This document shows, in pieces, positions 1 to 7,961 of a stretch of 15,260 nt of DNA. The notes below the pieces were generated by a model, which worked only from the letters and a program-made list of their open reading frames with translations, did no database searches and was not told where the DNA came from. Position 1 is the first letter of the stretch. Each line of letters starts with the position of its first letter. Made by a program: the position numbers and the translations under genes. The DNA comes from an uncultured Eubacteriales bacterium (lineage in GTDB: Bacteria > Bacillota > Clostridia > Oscillospirales > Oscillospiraceae): contig CABVBV010000038.1 in NCBI GenBank assembly GCA_902496595.1, positions 1 to 15,260 of the forward strand, written 5' to 3'.

Positions 1-967
1 ACCTGTCCAGCAGTCTGGGCGAGTCCAGGTAGGTGTTGCGGTGCATGACGCCGTAGCGCACGAACTCCGCGTTCCGCAGCGCCGGTATCATCGAAAACAC
101 CCGCTTCTGCTCCCCGAAGGTCAGGTGCGTCTGGAAACCCACAAGGTTGAACAGCGTTCCGTCGGCGTTGTCCCGCCGCAGCTGCACGACCGCCCAGTCC
201 TCTTTCCCAGTATGCGGATTCCTCAGCCCCACCGGCTTCATCGGCCCGTACCGCAGCGTGTCAACGCCCCTTCTCGCCATGACCTCCACCGGCATACAGC
301 CCTCGAACACCGCACCGTCGTCAAAGCCGTGTACCGGAGCCTCCTTCGCCGACTTGAGCTCCGTCACAAAGGCTTCGTACTCCTCCTTTGTCATGGGGCA
401 GTTTACATAATCCGCAGTGCCCTTGTCGTAGCGCGAGGCCAGGTAGGCGTTTTCCATGTCCACGCTCTCGAGCGTGACGATGGGCGCGACGGCGTCATAA
501 AAGTGCAGGTCAAACTCCGGGCAGAGCCGCACTATGGCCTCGGCCATTTTATCGCTCGTGAGCGGGCCTGTGGCGATGACCGTCTCGCCCTCAGGGATCT
601 CCGTCAGCTCCTGCGTCACGACCTCGACATTCGGGCAGGCTCTGAGCCGCTCGGTGATATACCTCGAGAAGCCCTCCCTGTCCACTGCGAGGGCGCCTCC
701 TGCGGCGACCCGGTTCTTATCCGCCGACTCCATGATGAGCGAGCCGAGGCGGCGCATCTCCTCCTTGAGCAGCCCTACCGCGTTCGTCAGCTCGTCGCTG
801 CGCAGCGAGTTCGAGCACACGAGTTCGGCAAAGTTCCCCGACACGTGCGCGGGGCTGAACTTCTCCGGCTTCATCTCGGCAAGTTTGACTTTTATGCCTC
901 TTTTTGCAAGCTGCCAGGCGCACTCGCTGCCCGCGAGGCCCGCGCCCACGACCGTGACACGGTTCAT
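1..967 (-). CDS. trmFO: Methylenetetrahydrofolate--tRNA-(uracil-5-)-methyltransferase TrmFO, 3' end cut by window edge
   Basis: TrmFO is a cytoplasmic FAD enzyme that makes m5U54 in the tRNA T-loop, using methylenetetrahydrofolate as carbon donor. The first 322 residues are present; the family is about 435-450 long, so the C-terminus lies outside the window. The N-terminus has the FAD dinucleotide motif GAGLAGSE (residues 8-15), followed by EMKP. The two family cysteines are visible: C51 in ELVCSNSLRSDE and C224 in FEGCMPVEVMARRG, the latter followed by TLRYGPMKPVGL, a hallmark of TrmFO rather than of the related GidA/MnmG. The ATG at 967 overlaps the topA stop as ATGA, which implies translational coupling and makes it the last gene seen in the trmH-dprA-topA-trmFO unit. 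The identification is secure from motifs; only the 3' end is unknown. Confidence 0.95.
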   Translation of the reverse strand, partial: MNRVTVVGAGLAGSECAWQLAKRGIKVKLAEMKPEKFSPAHVSGNFAELVCSNSLRSDELTNAVGLLKEEMRRLGSLIMESADKNRVAAGGALAVDREGFSRYITERLRACPNVEVVTQELTEIPEGETVIATGPLTSDKMAEAIVRLCPEFDLHFYDAVAPIVTLESVDMENAYLASRYDKGTADYVNCPMTKEEYEAFVTELKSAKEAPVHGFDDGAVFEGCMPVEVMARRGVDTLRYGPMKPVGLRNPHTGKEDWAVVQLRRDNADGTLFNLVGFQTHLTFGEQKRVFSMIPALRNAEFVRYGVMHRNTYLDSPRLLDR

Positions 968-3261
968 TCCGAGGCCTCCGTTTTCTTCGCCGCCTTCTTG
1001 GCTGAGGGCTTCTTTGCCGCCGCCTTTTTTGGCGTCGGTTTCTTTGACGCGGGCTTCTTTGCCGCCGCCTTTTCCTTGGATTTCTCTTTGTCGGGCGCCG
1101 TATCGCTCTCGGCTTTCTTCTTATAGCCTCTCTTATCTTCGGGCAGGAAGTTCGGGCAGATCTCATTTATGCAGAAAGGCTTTGACCGGCCTTTGCCCGA
1201 GCGCTTGAACATGGTCTTGCCGCACTCCGGGCAGACCTCCTTTGTCGGCACGTCCCAGGTCATGAAGCCTATGATCTCCCTGCCGTCGGAACCCGTGCCT
1301 CTCCAGGGGCAGTCGCGGCCCTTTTCGCAGGCATAGTAGGTATAGCCGTTCCTGGAGGTGCGCTTCAGAAGCCTTCCGCCGCAGGCGGGGCACTTGCCGG
1401 GCATCTCTACCACTATCGGCATGGTGAAACTGCAATCCGGGAAACCCGGGCAGGCAAGGAACCGGCCGAATCTGCCCGACTTATACACCAGGTTCTTGCC
1501 GCATACCGGGCATACCTCTTCCGATACCTCGTCCGGCACCTTTATCCTCTGGCCTTCCATTGCCGTCTCCGCCTCGTGGAGCTCCTTTTCAAAGTCTCCG
1601 TAAAAGTCGGACAGGTACTGTTTCCAGCCCTTCTCTCCCTTCTCGATATCGTCCAGCCCATCCTCCATCCTGGCGGTGAACTTAAGATCCACGATGTCCG
1701 GGAAGCGCTCCTCCATGAGCTCGGTCACGACTTCGCCCAGAGACGTCGGCCTGAGGAATTTGCCCTCCTTGACCACGTACTCGTGGCTGAGTATCGTCGT
1801 TATCGTCGGCGCGTAAGTGGAAGGGCGGCCTATGCCCTTTTCCTCCATCGCACGTATCAGCGTAGCCTCGGTATATCTCGACGGAGGCTGGGTAAATTTC
1901 TGCTCCTTGGTGAGCTTCACCAGTGATGCGCTGTCGCCTTCCTTCAGATTTGGCAGCGGCTTTCTCGGCGCCTCCTGTTCTTCGTCCACAGCCTCTTCGT
2001 ACACGGCGGTATAACCCGGAAAGACAAGTTCCGAGTAATTCGCCCTGAAGACGTGGCCGGCGCAGGCTGCGTCAACTACCACGTTATCATACACGGCGTT
2101 AGACATCTGGCTGGCCATGAAGCGGCCCCAAATGAGCCGGTAGAGCATATACTGCTCCTTCGTCAGATCCTTCCTGACCTGCTCCGGTGCGAGAGCCGCG
2201 TTCGTCGGGCGTATCGCCTCGTGCGCGTCCTGGGCTCCTGCCTTGGCTTTATACCTTCTGGCCTGCTCAGGACAATACGCGTCGCCGTAGTGCGCTCTTA
2301 TAAAACCTCTCGCGGCGGTTATGGCTTCATCCGAGAGCCTGAGAGAGTCAGTTCTCATGTACGTTATGAGGCCCACGGTACCCATACCGCTCACGTCCAC
2401 GCCTTCATAGAGCTGCTGAGCTATCGACATAGTCCGCCGCGGCGTCATGCCCAGCCTCCGGCTGGCCTCTTGCTGCAAGGTCGAGGTGATGAACGGAGGC
2501 GAGGGGCTGCGCTGCTTCTTCCCGCGCTTCACGCTCTGTACCGTGAACTGCTTCCCCGTCACCGCCTCGATGACGGCGTCCGTCTCGGCCTCACTGTGCA
2601 GCTCCGCACGTCCCTTTTCGCTGCCGTAATACCTCGCGGTGAACTCCCCGTCTCCAGCCCTGAGCACTGCGTCCAGCAGCCAGTATTCCTCAGGTTCGAA
2701 GGCTCGTATCTCCTTCTCCCTGTCCACGACCATCCTGGTCGCGACAGACTGCACTCGTCCGGCAGAAAGCCCTCTGCGTATCTTCTTCCACAAGAGCGGC
2801 GACAGCTCGTAACCCACTATCCTGTCCAATATCCTCCGCGCCTGCTGAGCGTCCACCAGATCCTGATCTATCTCTCTAGGCGACGCTATGCTCTCAGTGA
2901 CCACGCGTTTCGTTATCTCATTGAACGTCACCCTGTGCGCCTTCTCGTCCGGCAGATCCAGCAGCTCCTTCAGGTGCCAGGCGATGGCCTCTCCTTCCCG
3001 GTCAGGGTCTGTCGCCAGGTACACGGTCTTAGCCTTTGCCGAGCGCTCGCGCAGGTCGGAAATGATCTCCTCCTTGCCCTTCACAGGGATATATTTCGGC
3101 TCAAAGCCGCCCTCTATATCCACGCCCATCGTGCTCTTCGGAAGATCGCGCAGGTGCCCCATGGAAGCGACCACCTTATAGCTCTCGCCCAGATATTTTT
3201 CGATGGTTCTGGCTTTTGCAGGGGATTCGACTATGACCAGCTCCGTCTTTGCTTTTGCCAT
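964..3261 (-). CDS. topA: DNA topoisomerase I (type IA), TopA
   Basis: The protein relaxes negatively supercoiled DNA by a single-strand break with a 5'-phosphotyrosine link. It has 765 residues. The N-terminal Toprim domain shows VESPAK (E9) and the metal-binding DPDREGE (D85, D87, E91). The active-site tyrosine is Y301 in LITYMRTDS. HEAIRPT (about 347-353) and GIGRPSTYA (about 476-484) are further type IA signatures. Three C-terminal Cys4 zinc ribbons follow: C584/C587/C604/C610, C624/C627/C645/C651 and C677/C680/C697/C702. The last ~45 residues form a Lys/Ala/Pro-rich tail, which would add nonspecific DNA or RNAP binding. The ATG has a GAGGAC Shine-Dalgarno overlapping the dprA stop, with a 10-base gap. 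The stop overlaps the trmFO start. The order dprA-topA-trmFO is the conserved Firmicutes order. Confidence 0.98.
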   Translation of the reverse strand: MAKAKTELVIVESPAKARTIEKYLGESYKVVASMGHLRDLPKSTMGVDIEGGFEPKYIPVKGKEEIISDLRERSAKAKTVYLATDPDREGEAIAWHLKELLDLPDEKAHRVTFNEITKRVVTESIASPREIDQDLVDAQQARRILDRIVGYELSPLLWKKIRRGLSAGRVQSVATRMVVDREKEIRAFEPEEYWLLDAVLRAGDGEFTARYYGSEKGRAELHSEAETDAVIEAVTGKQFTVQSVKRGKKQRSPSPPFITSTLQQEASRRLGMTPRRTMSIAQQLYEGVDVSGMGTVGLITYMRTDSLRLSDEAITAARGFIRAHYGDAYCPEQARRYKAKAGAQDAHEAIRPTNAALAPEQVRKDLTKEQYMLYRLIWGRFMASQMSNAVYDNVVVDAACAGHVFRANYSELVFPGYTAVYEEAVDEEQEAPRKPLPNLKEGDSASLVKLTKEQKFTQPPSRYTEATLIRAMEEKGIGRPSTYAPTITTILSHEYVVKEGKFLRPTSLGEVVTELMEERFPDIVDLKFTARMEDGLDDIEKGEKGWKQYLSDFYGDFEKELHEAETAMEGQRIKVPDEVSEEVCPVCGKNLVYKSGRFGRFLACPGFPDCSFTMPIVVEMPGKCPACGGRLLKRTSRNGYTYYACEKGRDCPWRGTGSDGREIIGFMTWDVPTKEVCPECGKTMFKRSGKGRSKPFCINEICPNFLPEDKRGYKKKAESDTAPDKEKSKEKAAAKKPASKKPTPKKAAAKKPSAKKAAKKTEASE
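1006..1073. repeat. Direct repeat inside the topA Lys/Ala tail
   Basis: A 23-base unit starting GGGCTTCTTTGCC occurs at 1006-1028 and again at 1051-1073, 45 bases apart and in the same reading frame. It encodes the repeated Lys-Lys/Ala-Ala-Ala-Lys-Lys-Pro part of the topoisomerase tail. The identity of the two copies at DNA level suggests a recent internal duplication or slippage-prone low-complexity coding sequence rather than an independent element. Confidence 0.7.
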
Positions 3262-3271
3262 TAAAATGTCC

Positions 3272-4558
3272 TCACTTTTGGATCAATGTAAAACTCTTGT
3301 CTCCGGTCTTGCCGACGAGCCCTTCAAGCTGAAGCATCGTCAGCTCCCGGAGCACAGTCTGAACCGGCAATCCGGTCTTCTCAACAATATCGTCTATATG
3401 CACTGAAGCCCTGTCTATGGCGAGAGCCACCGCCCTCCGTGCGCCCTCCAGGCCCTCCGTCAGTTTTCCTAGGTCAATATATTCCTCGCTCCCGGCCTTG
3501 TCAACGTCTTTTTCCGTCTCTGAGGCGGGCTTTATGCGTTTCCTTTTCTCTCTTTTCGGCCTGTCGTCCGGCTCTTCTTCCTCCTGCGTCTCGTCCAGGC
3601 AGGTCTTTTCAAGAAACGCGCTCTTCTCCTGCTCCCTCGGCATTCTCCTCTTGAACTCGCCGGGGTCTCGAAGATTCGGGAAGCTGGCCGCGTAGCCGCA
3701 GAGCACGTCCCAGCCGTTCCTCACCGCCGGCGCTCCGTCCATCAGCAGCCCGTTCGAGCCCTCCGACGAGGCGGAATCCGCGTTCCCAGGCACTACGAAG
3801 ACCTCGCGGCCCTGGCTGGTGGCCTCTTGAGCAAACAGCAGTGCGCCGCTCCTGGCCGGGGCTTCGACCACCACCGAAGCTATCGACAATCCCGCGCTTA
3901 TCCGGTTCCGGGCTCTGAAGAATGAGTTGTACCTGTCTACGCCCGGAGGGTATTCGCTAACGACGGCTCCGGTGAGTTCCACATCCCTTGCAAGCTCGCC
4001 GCCCCAGCCATCATCATCGATCGGAGTCCCGAGCACGCCCACGCACCCGCCTCCGGCCATGAGCGCGCCCTTGGCCGCCGCCGCGTCTATTCCCGGGGTC
4101 AGGCCGGACACGACGGCCCCTCCGCAGCGGGTTATCTCGTAGCCCAGCCTGGCCGCCATCTTCAATCCGTAAGGCGTCGCCCTCCTGGTTCCGACTATCG
4201 CCACCGATGCCAGTTCGTCTATCTGCGGCAGCTTACCGCGTACATAGAGCACCACCGGAGGGTCGTATATGCCTGCCAGCCTCTGAGGGTAGGCCGCGTC
4301 CCTGAGCGTGACGATGCCTATATCCCGTTCGTCGCAGAGTTCGGCGGTTTTCCGGGCGAAATCCAGGCTCCTCCTCCCGAAACGCTCCAGCTCGCTCTCC
4401 GTCAACAGATTCAGCTCCCTCACCTGCGTCTCCGAGGAGAAGAAGACCTCCCTGGCTCCGCCGAGGGCTTCGAGCAGGAGCAGCTTCACTCTGGGCCTCA
4501 GCCACACGAGCGAGGAAAGCCAAAGCCAATACTTAAGCTCGGCAGTTATCCCTTGCAT
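3272..4558 (-). CDS. dprA: DNA-processing protein DprA (divergent)
   Basis: DprA binds incoming single-stranded DNA and loads RecA during natural transformation. It is also kept in many bacteria not known to be competent. The product is 428 residues from this start. A helical N-terminal region leads to the Rossmann-like DprA domain (about 80-290). It contains AIVGTRRATPYG (G123-T124-R125), SEYPPG, RARNRISAGLS, VVVEAPARSGALLFAQEA, GREVFVVPG and a GSNGLL loop. A charged linker (about 300-360) joins a C-terminal winged-helix domain (about 375-428). Two usually conserved positions differ: the ARGID-type motif reads LTPGID (P155) and the following histidine is A162. The ATG at 4558 is preferred because AGGCGGTGA, formed by the end of the upstream gene, lies 7 bases before it. 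An in-frame ATG at 4594 would overlap that gene by 29 bases and adds 12 unconserved residues. It is cotranscribed with topA. Confidence 0.9.
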   Translation of the reverse strand: MQGITAELKYWLWLSSLVWLRPRVKLLLLEALGGAREVFFSSETQVRELNLLTESELERFGRRSLDFARKTAELCDERDIGIVTLRDAAYPQRLAGIYDPPVVLYVRGKLPQIDELASVAIVGTRRATPYGLKMAARLGYEITRCGGAVVSGLTPGIDAAAAKGALMAGGGCVGVLGTPIDDDGWGGELARDVELTGAVVSEYPPGVDRYNSFFRARNRISAGLSIASVVVEAPARSGALLFAQEATSQGREVFVVPGNADSASSEGSNGLLMDGAPAVRNGWDVLCGYAASFPNLRDPGEFKRRMPREQEKSAFLEKTCLDETQEEEEPDDRPKREKRKRIKPASETEKDVDKAGSEEYIDLGKLTEGLEGARRAVALAIDRASVHIDDIVEKTGLPVQTVLRELTMLQLEGLVGKTGDKSFTLIQK

Positions 4559-4565
4559 CTGAGCT

Positions 4566-4574
4566 TCACCGCCT
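4566..4574 (-). promoter_or_regulatory. Ribosome binding site deciding the dprA start
   Basis: On the minus strand the bases read AGGCGGTGA, one mismatch from AGGAGGTGA. They form the last codons and stop of the upstream methyltransferase gene and lie 7 bases before the ATG at 4558. This supports 4558 over 4594 as the dprA start and implies translation re-initiation after the upstream stop. Confidence 0.7.
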
Positions 4575-5327
4575 GACCGCCTCCCACATTGCAATCGCCC
4601 CGGCGACCGCCGCGTTGAGCGACTCGCTCCCCGGAACCATGGGTATTATCACCGTTTCTCCGCACAGCGACAGCATCCGCTCCGAAAGGCCGTGGCCCTC
4701 GTTGCCTATCACCACCGCCGCGCCTTGGAGTTCCGCCTGCCTGATATCCACCGCGCCTTCGGCCAGCGCGGCGCCGACAAGTTTGAGGCCGAGCCTTTGG
4801 GCGAGCTCGGCCAGGCCGTCAATGTCCGTCTCGACCACCGGCTGCCTGAACGCTGCGCCCATGGTGGCTCTGACGCATCTGGGAGACGCCGCGTCGGCAC
4901 AGGAGCCGACCAATACCACCAGGCCCACTCCCAGCGCGTTCGCAGTCCTGATGACCGTGCCGACGTTGCCGGGATCCTGCACATCCTCCAGTACCACCGC
5001 GCAATTTACCCGCTCGGGCAGCGGCCTTTCCGGCAGCTTCAAACTGAACACCGGCCCCGGGCTGTTCTTCACCGGAGAAACATAGCTGACCAGCTCTCCG
5101 GGGGCTGCGTACAGCTTCTGGCAGGCCGGAAGCGTCCCAGCGTCCGTGAGCTCATCATAGATGAGGCCCGTTATCTCGCAGCCGGAAGCCAGAGCCTCGC
5201 GCAGCAGCTTCTCACCGTCCAGCACGGTCTCACCGGTCTCGCGTCGGAAGCTCGCGTCGGCGCACAGCCTGCGCAGATATCCTATATACCCGTTTTTTCT
5301 AGAGCTTATCCGCTCAGGCTCGTTCAT
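4566..5327 (-). CDS. SpoU/TrmH-family RNA 2'-O-methyltransferase
   Basis: This is a knotted SPOUT-fold enzyme that transfers a methyl group from S-adenosylmethionine to a ribose 2'-OH of rRNA or tRNA. The product is 253 residues. An N-terminal substrate-binding domain (about 30-95, with LDGEKLLREAL) precedes the catalytic domain. Motif 1 is LEDVQDPGNVGTVIRTA (N121, R127). Motif 2 is VIGNEGHGLSE (N209-E210-G211). Motif 3 is IPMVPGSESLNAAVA (S236-L237-N238). The layout is that of RlmB/TsnR-like 23S methyltransferases, but the target nucleotide cannot be read from sequence, so no symbol is given. ATG 5327 is chosen because GTGAGG lies 9 bases upstream. ATG 5336 and GTG 5342 are in-frame alternatives adding 3 or 5 residues. 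It is the first gene of the unit, about 30 bases after a predicted transcription start. Confidence 0.88.
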   Translation of the reverse strand: MNEPERISSRKNGYIGYLRRLCADASFRRETGETVLDGEKLLREALASGCEITGLIYDELTDAGTLPACQKLYAAPGELVSYVSPVKNSPGPVFSLKLPERPLPERVNCAVVLEDVQDPGNVGTVIRTANALGVGLVVLVGSCADAASPRCVRATMGAAFRQPVVETDIDGLAELAQRLGLKLVGAALAEGAVDIRQAELQGAAVVIGNEGHGLSERMLSLCGETVIIPMVPGSESLNAAVAGAIAMWEAVRR

Positions 5328-5362
5328 GGCGCACATCCTCACTCATCCGGCCCGCATACATT

Positions 5363-5392
5363 AGTATAAACTGTAACACAACACATCGGCAA
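5363..5392 (-). promoter_or_regulatory. Sigma-A-type promoter for the methyltransferase-dprA-topA-trmFO unit
   Basis: On the minus strand the -35 box TTGCCG (5387-5392, 4/6 match) is followed after 18 bases by the -10 box TATACT (5363-5368, 5/6 match). Transcription would start near 5356, leaving a leader of about 29 bases before the ATG at 5327. It lies in an AT-rich gap just after the terminator of the upstream unit, which is where a new promoter is expected. Confidence 0.55.
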
Positions 5393-5431
5393 GCACAAGC
5401 ATAATTTTGCCTCCGGCTCTCGGCCCCCATT

Positions 5432-5464
5432 CAAAAACGATGGGCCCCGTCTCCGGGGCCCATC
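5432..5464 (-). terminator. Rho-independent terminator after the greA-lysS-hydrolase unit
   Basis: GATGGGCCCCG (5439-5449) and its exact complement CGGGGCCCATC (5454-5464) form an 11-bp stem with a 4-base loop. Read on the minus strand it is followed at once by a run of five T (5433-5437). It lies 8 bases after the stop of the hydrolase gene and ends that transcription unit. Confidence 0.9.
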
Positions 5465-5472
5465 TGGGAAGA

Positions 5473-6003
5473 CTACCTGTTTTTGATCTCGATCTGGCAG
5501 CTTTCCATGACCACCAGAGCCGCGTCGTGTTTTTCCGGTGTGACTCCTGCACAGCAGGAAGCGTCCACACTCATGGGAAGTTCCGGCATAGCGGCCTTGA
5601 GCATGAGCGCGTTGGACACCACGCAGATGTCGGTGCAGAGCCCGACGAGCTCCACAGATTCCAGAGCGCCTTTCTCATACAGCGCCCTGAGCTCCGACAC
5701 GAGCTCCTCACTGCCGAAAGACGGCTTCTCTACCAGTTTCGCGCCCAAGCTCTCCGCCAGGGCCCCGACCTCTCCGGCGAGCTCCCAGCCCTCAGTGCCT
5801 TTGATGCAGTGCTCAACGGGCAGGAGTCTGCCCTCCTGCGTGGACATATAGTCGCTGCCGTGCGTGTCTAGGGTCATCCAGACCTCGCCGTCGAAGCCGC
5901 GCAGCTTCTCAACGAGCCTGGGCAGCATGGCCTGCGCTTCCGCAGTTCCCAGGGTTCCGCTCACAAAGTCGTTCTGCACGTCCACAACTACAAGGCATTT
6001 CAT
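5473..6003 (-). CDS. Isochorismatase-family cysteine hydrolase, nicotinamidase-like
   Basis: A small cytoplasmic hydrolase of 176 residues, the usual size for the family. The catalytic triad of the isochorismatase fold is visible: D8 in VDVQNDF, K93 in VEKPSF and the nucleophile C127 in GLCTDICVVSNA. LDTHGSDY (D46, H48) and LPVEHCIKGTEGW (H65) match the metal-binding region of nicotinamidases, which bacterial isochorismatases proper lack. Nicotinamide deamidation for NAD salvage is therefore the likely reaction (PncA-like), but a related amide substrate cannot be excluded. It lies 22 bases downstream of lysS, with AGGAG and GGAGAG sequences before the ATG, and is the last gene before a strong terminator. 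It therefore appears cotranscribed with greA and lysS; no functional link is obvious. Confidence 0.85.
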   Translation of the reverse strand: MKCLVVVDVQNDFVSGTLGTAEAQAMLPRLVEKLRGFDGEVWMTLDTHGSDYMSTQEGRLLPVEHCIKGTEGWELAGEVGALAESLGAKLVEKPSFGSEELVSELRALYEKGALESVELVGLCTDICVVSNALMLKAAMPELPMSVDASCCAGVTPEKHDAALVVMESCQIEIKNR

Positions 6004-6025
6004 GTCAGTCTCTCCACTCCTGTGC

Positions 6026-7942
6026 TCAATACATCTTCGCTCCGGCGGGAATGTGCTCGTCCACCATCAGAAGGTGCAGGCGCTCTTCGCCCTCCTCGTG
6101 GTGTACGGCGCTTATAAGCATACCGCAGGAATCTATGCCCATCATCTTCCTCGGCGGAAGATTCGTTATCGCTATGCAGGTCTTCCCCACCAGCTCTTCC
6201 GGCTCATAGTAGCTGTGGATACCGCTCAGGATGACCCTGTCCTCTCCAGAGCCGTCGTCCAGCACGAACTTCAAGAGCTTTTTCGACTTCGGCACCGCCT
6301 CGCAGGCCTTCACCTTCACAGCCCGGAAATCCGACCGGCTGAAGGTCTCGAAGTCCACCTCGTCCTTGAAGAGCGGCTCTATCTCCACCTTTGAGAAGTC
6401 TATCGGCTCTACGGTCTTTTCCGGCTTCTCCGCCGGCTTCTGAGGCTCAGGCTTATCCAGCGGCTTCATCGTGGGGAACAGGATGACGTCCCTTATCGAG
6501 TCGCAGCCCGTCAGCAGCATTGCGCAGCGGTCTATGCCTATGCCCAGGCCGCCCGTCGGCGGCATACCGTACTCCAGTGCGTTTATGAAATCCGTATCCA
6601 TCATGCCGGCCTCGTCGTCGCCCTTCGCCCTCAGCTCCACCTGCTTCTCGAACCTCTGCTTCTGGTCTATGGGGTCGTTGAGCTCAGAGAAGGCGTTGCC
6701 CATCTCACTGCGGCATATGAACAGCTCGAAGCGCTCCGTCAGCCTCGGATCCTTCGGGCTGCGCTTGGCCAGCGGCGACACGTCCACCGGGTGCATGGTG
6801 ATGAACGTCGGCTGCACCATGAGCTCCTCGACCTTCTGGTCGAAGCACTCGTACAGCGCGTGGCCCCAGGTCGGCTCCACCCCGTCCATATCTACGCCGA
6901 CGGCTTTCGCCGCCGCGACGGCTTCCTCGTCGCCCTCTATCGCCATGAAGTCCACGCCCAAATGCTGCTTCACCGCCTCGGCCATGGTCAACCTCGGCCA
7001 GCCCGGCGCGAGCGAGATCTTCTCGCCCTGCCACTCGACCTCATATGTGCCCAGTATCTCCATCGCGGCTCCCGAGAGCAGGTCTTCAAACAGATCCATC
7101 ATATCGTTGAAATCCGCATATGACTGGTACAGCTCCACCGTCGTGAACTCCGGATTATGCCGGGTATCCATGCCCTCGTTGCGGAAGATGCGGCCTATCT
7201 CGTACACGCGCTCGATGCCGCCTACGATGAGCCGCTTGAGATGCAGCTCTGTGGCGATACGCATATACATATCGATATCCAGCGCATTATGGTGCGTTAT
7301 AAAGGGCCGCGCCGTCGCGCCTCCGGAGATGGTATTGAGCACCGGCGTCTCGACCTCCATGAAGCCCCGGTTCTCGAGGAACCTCCGCACGTAGCTCACG
7401 AACCTCGAGCGTATCTCGAAGTTCCGGCGGCTCTCGTCGCTCATGATGAGGTCGACGTACCTCTGCCTGTACTTGAGCTCGACGTTCGTCATGCCGTGGA
7501 ACTTCTCCGGCAGGGGCCTCAGGCTCTTCGACAGCAGCGTCACGCTCTCGACGTGGATGCTGGTTTCACCGGTCTTCGTCTTGAACACGTAGCCCGACAC
7601 TCCGATGATGTCGCCTATATCGTACTTCCTGAAATCCGCGAACTCCTGCTCGGGCACCGAGTCCGAGCGGACGTAGAGCTGTATCTGGCCCCGGTCGTCC
7701 TTAATATGGCAGAAGATGGCCTTGCCCATGCCGCGCTTGGACATTATCCTGCCCGCCGCCTGCACGGTCTTGCCCTCAAAGGCCTCGTAATCTTCCTTTA
7801 TCTCGCTTGACCAGGCGCTTCTCACGAACTTGGTGAGCTTGAAAGGATCGCGGCCCTCTTCCTGCAAAGCGGCCAGCTTGTCGCGCCTTATCTGCAATAT
7901 CTCGGAGAGCTCCTGCTCCTCCACTCTGTTCTCCTCGCTCAT
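6026..7942 (-). CDS. lysS: Lysyl-tRNA synthetase (class II) with C-terminal MetRS/Trbp111-type tRNA-binding domain
   Basis: The enzyme charges tRNA-Lys with lysine in the cytoplasm. The first ~495 residues are a complete class II LysRS. They comprise an anticodon-binding OB fold (about 55-145, VQAAGRIMSKRGMGKA), motif 1 around RQRYVDLIMSDE (159-170), motif 2 RIFRNEGMDTRHNPEFT (251-267) and motif 3 GGLGIGIDRCAMLL (464-477). A Pro/Glu/Lys-rich linker (about 494-515) joins an extra OB-fold domain (about 525-638). That domain resembles the C-terminal dimerising tRNA-binding domain of MetRS: VPKSKKLLKFVLDDG, ILSGIHSYYEPEELVGK, NLPPRKMMGIDSCGML. The total of 638 residues compares with about 490-500 for a standard LysRS. 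Start: AGGGGGAT precedes the ATG. greA lies 19 bases upstream, a common pairing in Firmicutes. Confidence 0.97.
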   Translation of the reverse strand: MSEENRVEEQELSEILQIRRDKLAALQEEGRDPFKLTKFVRSAWSSEIKEDYEAFEGKTVQAAGRIMSKRGMGKAIFCHIKDDRGQIQLYVRSDSVPEQEFADFRKYDIGDIIGVSGYVFKTKTGETSIHVESVTLLSKSLRPLPEKFHGMTNVELKYRQRYVDLIMSDESRRNFEIRSRFVSYVRRFLENRGFMEVETPVLNTISGGATARPFITHHNALDIDMYMRIATELHLKRLIVGGIERVYEIGRIFRNEGMDTRHNPEFTTVELYQSYADFNDMMDLFEDLLSGAAMEILGTYEVEWQGEKISLAPGWPRLTMAEAVKQHLGVDFMAIEGDEEAVAAAKAVGVDMDGVEPTWGHALYECFDQKVEELMVQPTFITMHPVDVSPLAKRSPKDPRLTERFELFICRSEMGNAFSELNDPIDQKQRFEKQVELRAKGDDEAGMMDTDFINALEYGMPPTGGLGIGIDRCAMLLTGCDSIRDVILFPTMKPLDKPEPQKPAEKPEKTVEPIDFSKVEIEPLFKDEVDFETFSRSDFRAVKVKACEAVPKSKKLLKFVLDDGSGEDRVILSGIHSYYEPEELVGKTCIAITNLPPRKMMGIDSCGMLISAVHHEEGEERLHLLMVDEHIPAGAKMY

Positions 7943-7961
7943 ATATCCCCCTGTGCCTTCC

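Noticed and set aside
41..1126. Long plus-strand open frame (361 codons) opposite trmFO and topA
   Set aside because: It lies antisense to secure genes, has no recognisable domain and is Arg/His/Leu-rich, as expected of reverse-frame shadows in GC-rich DNA.
2053..3264. Plus-strand open frame of 403 codons opposite topA
   Set aside because: Mirror frame of the topA N-terminal half; composition and lack of motifs mark it as a shadow.
5328..5342. GTG at 5342 or ATG at 5336 as start of the SpoU-type methyltransferase
   Set aside because: They are possible, but GTGAGG is spaced best for the ATG at 5327; the choice changes only five residues.
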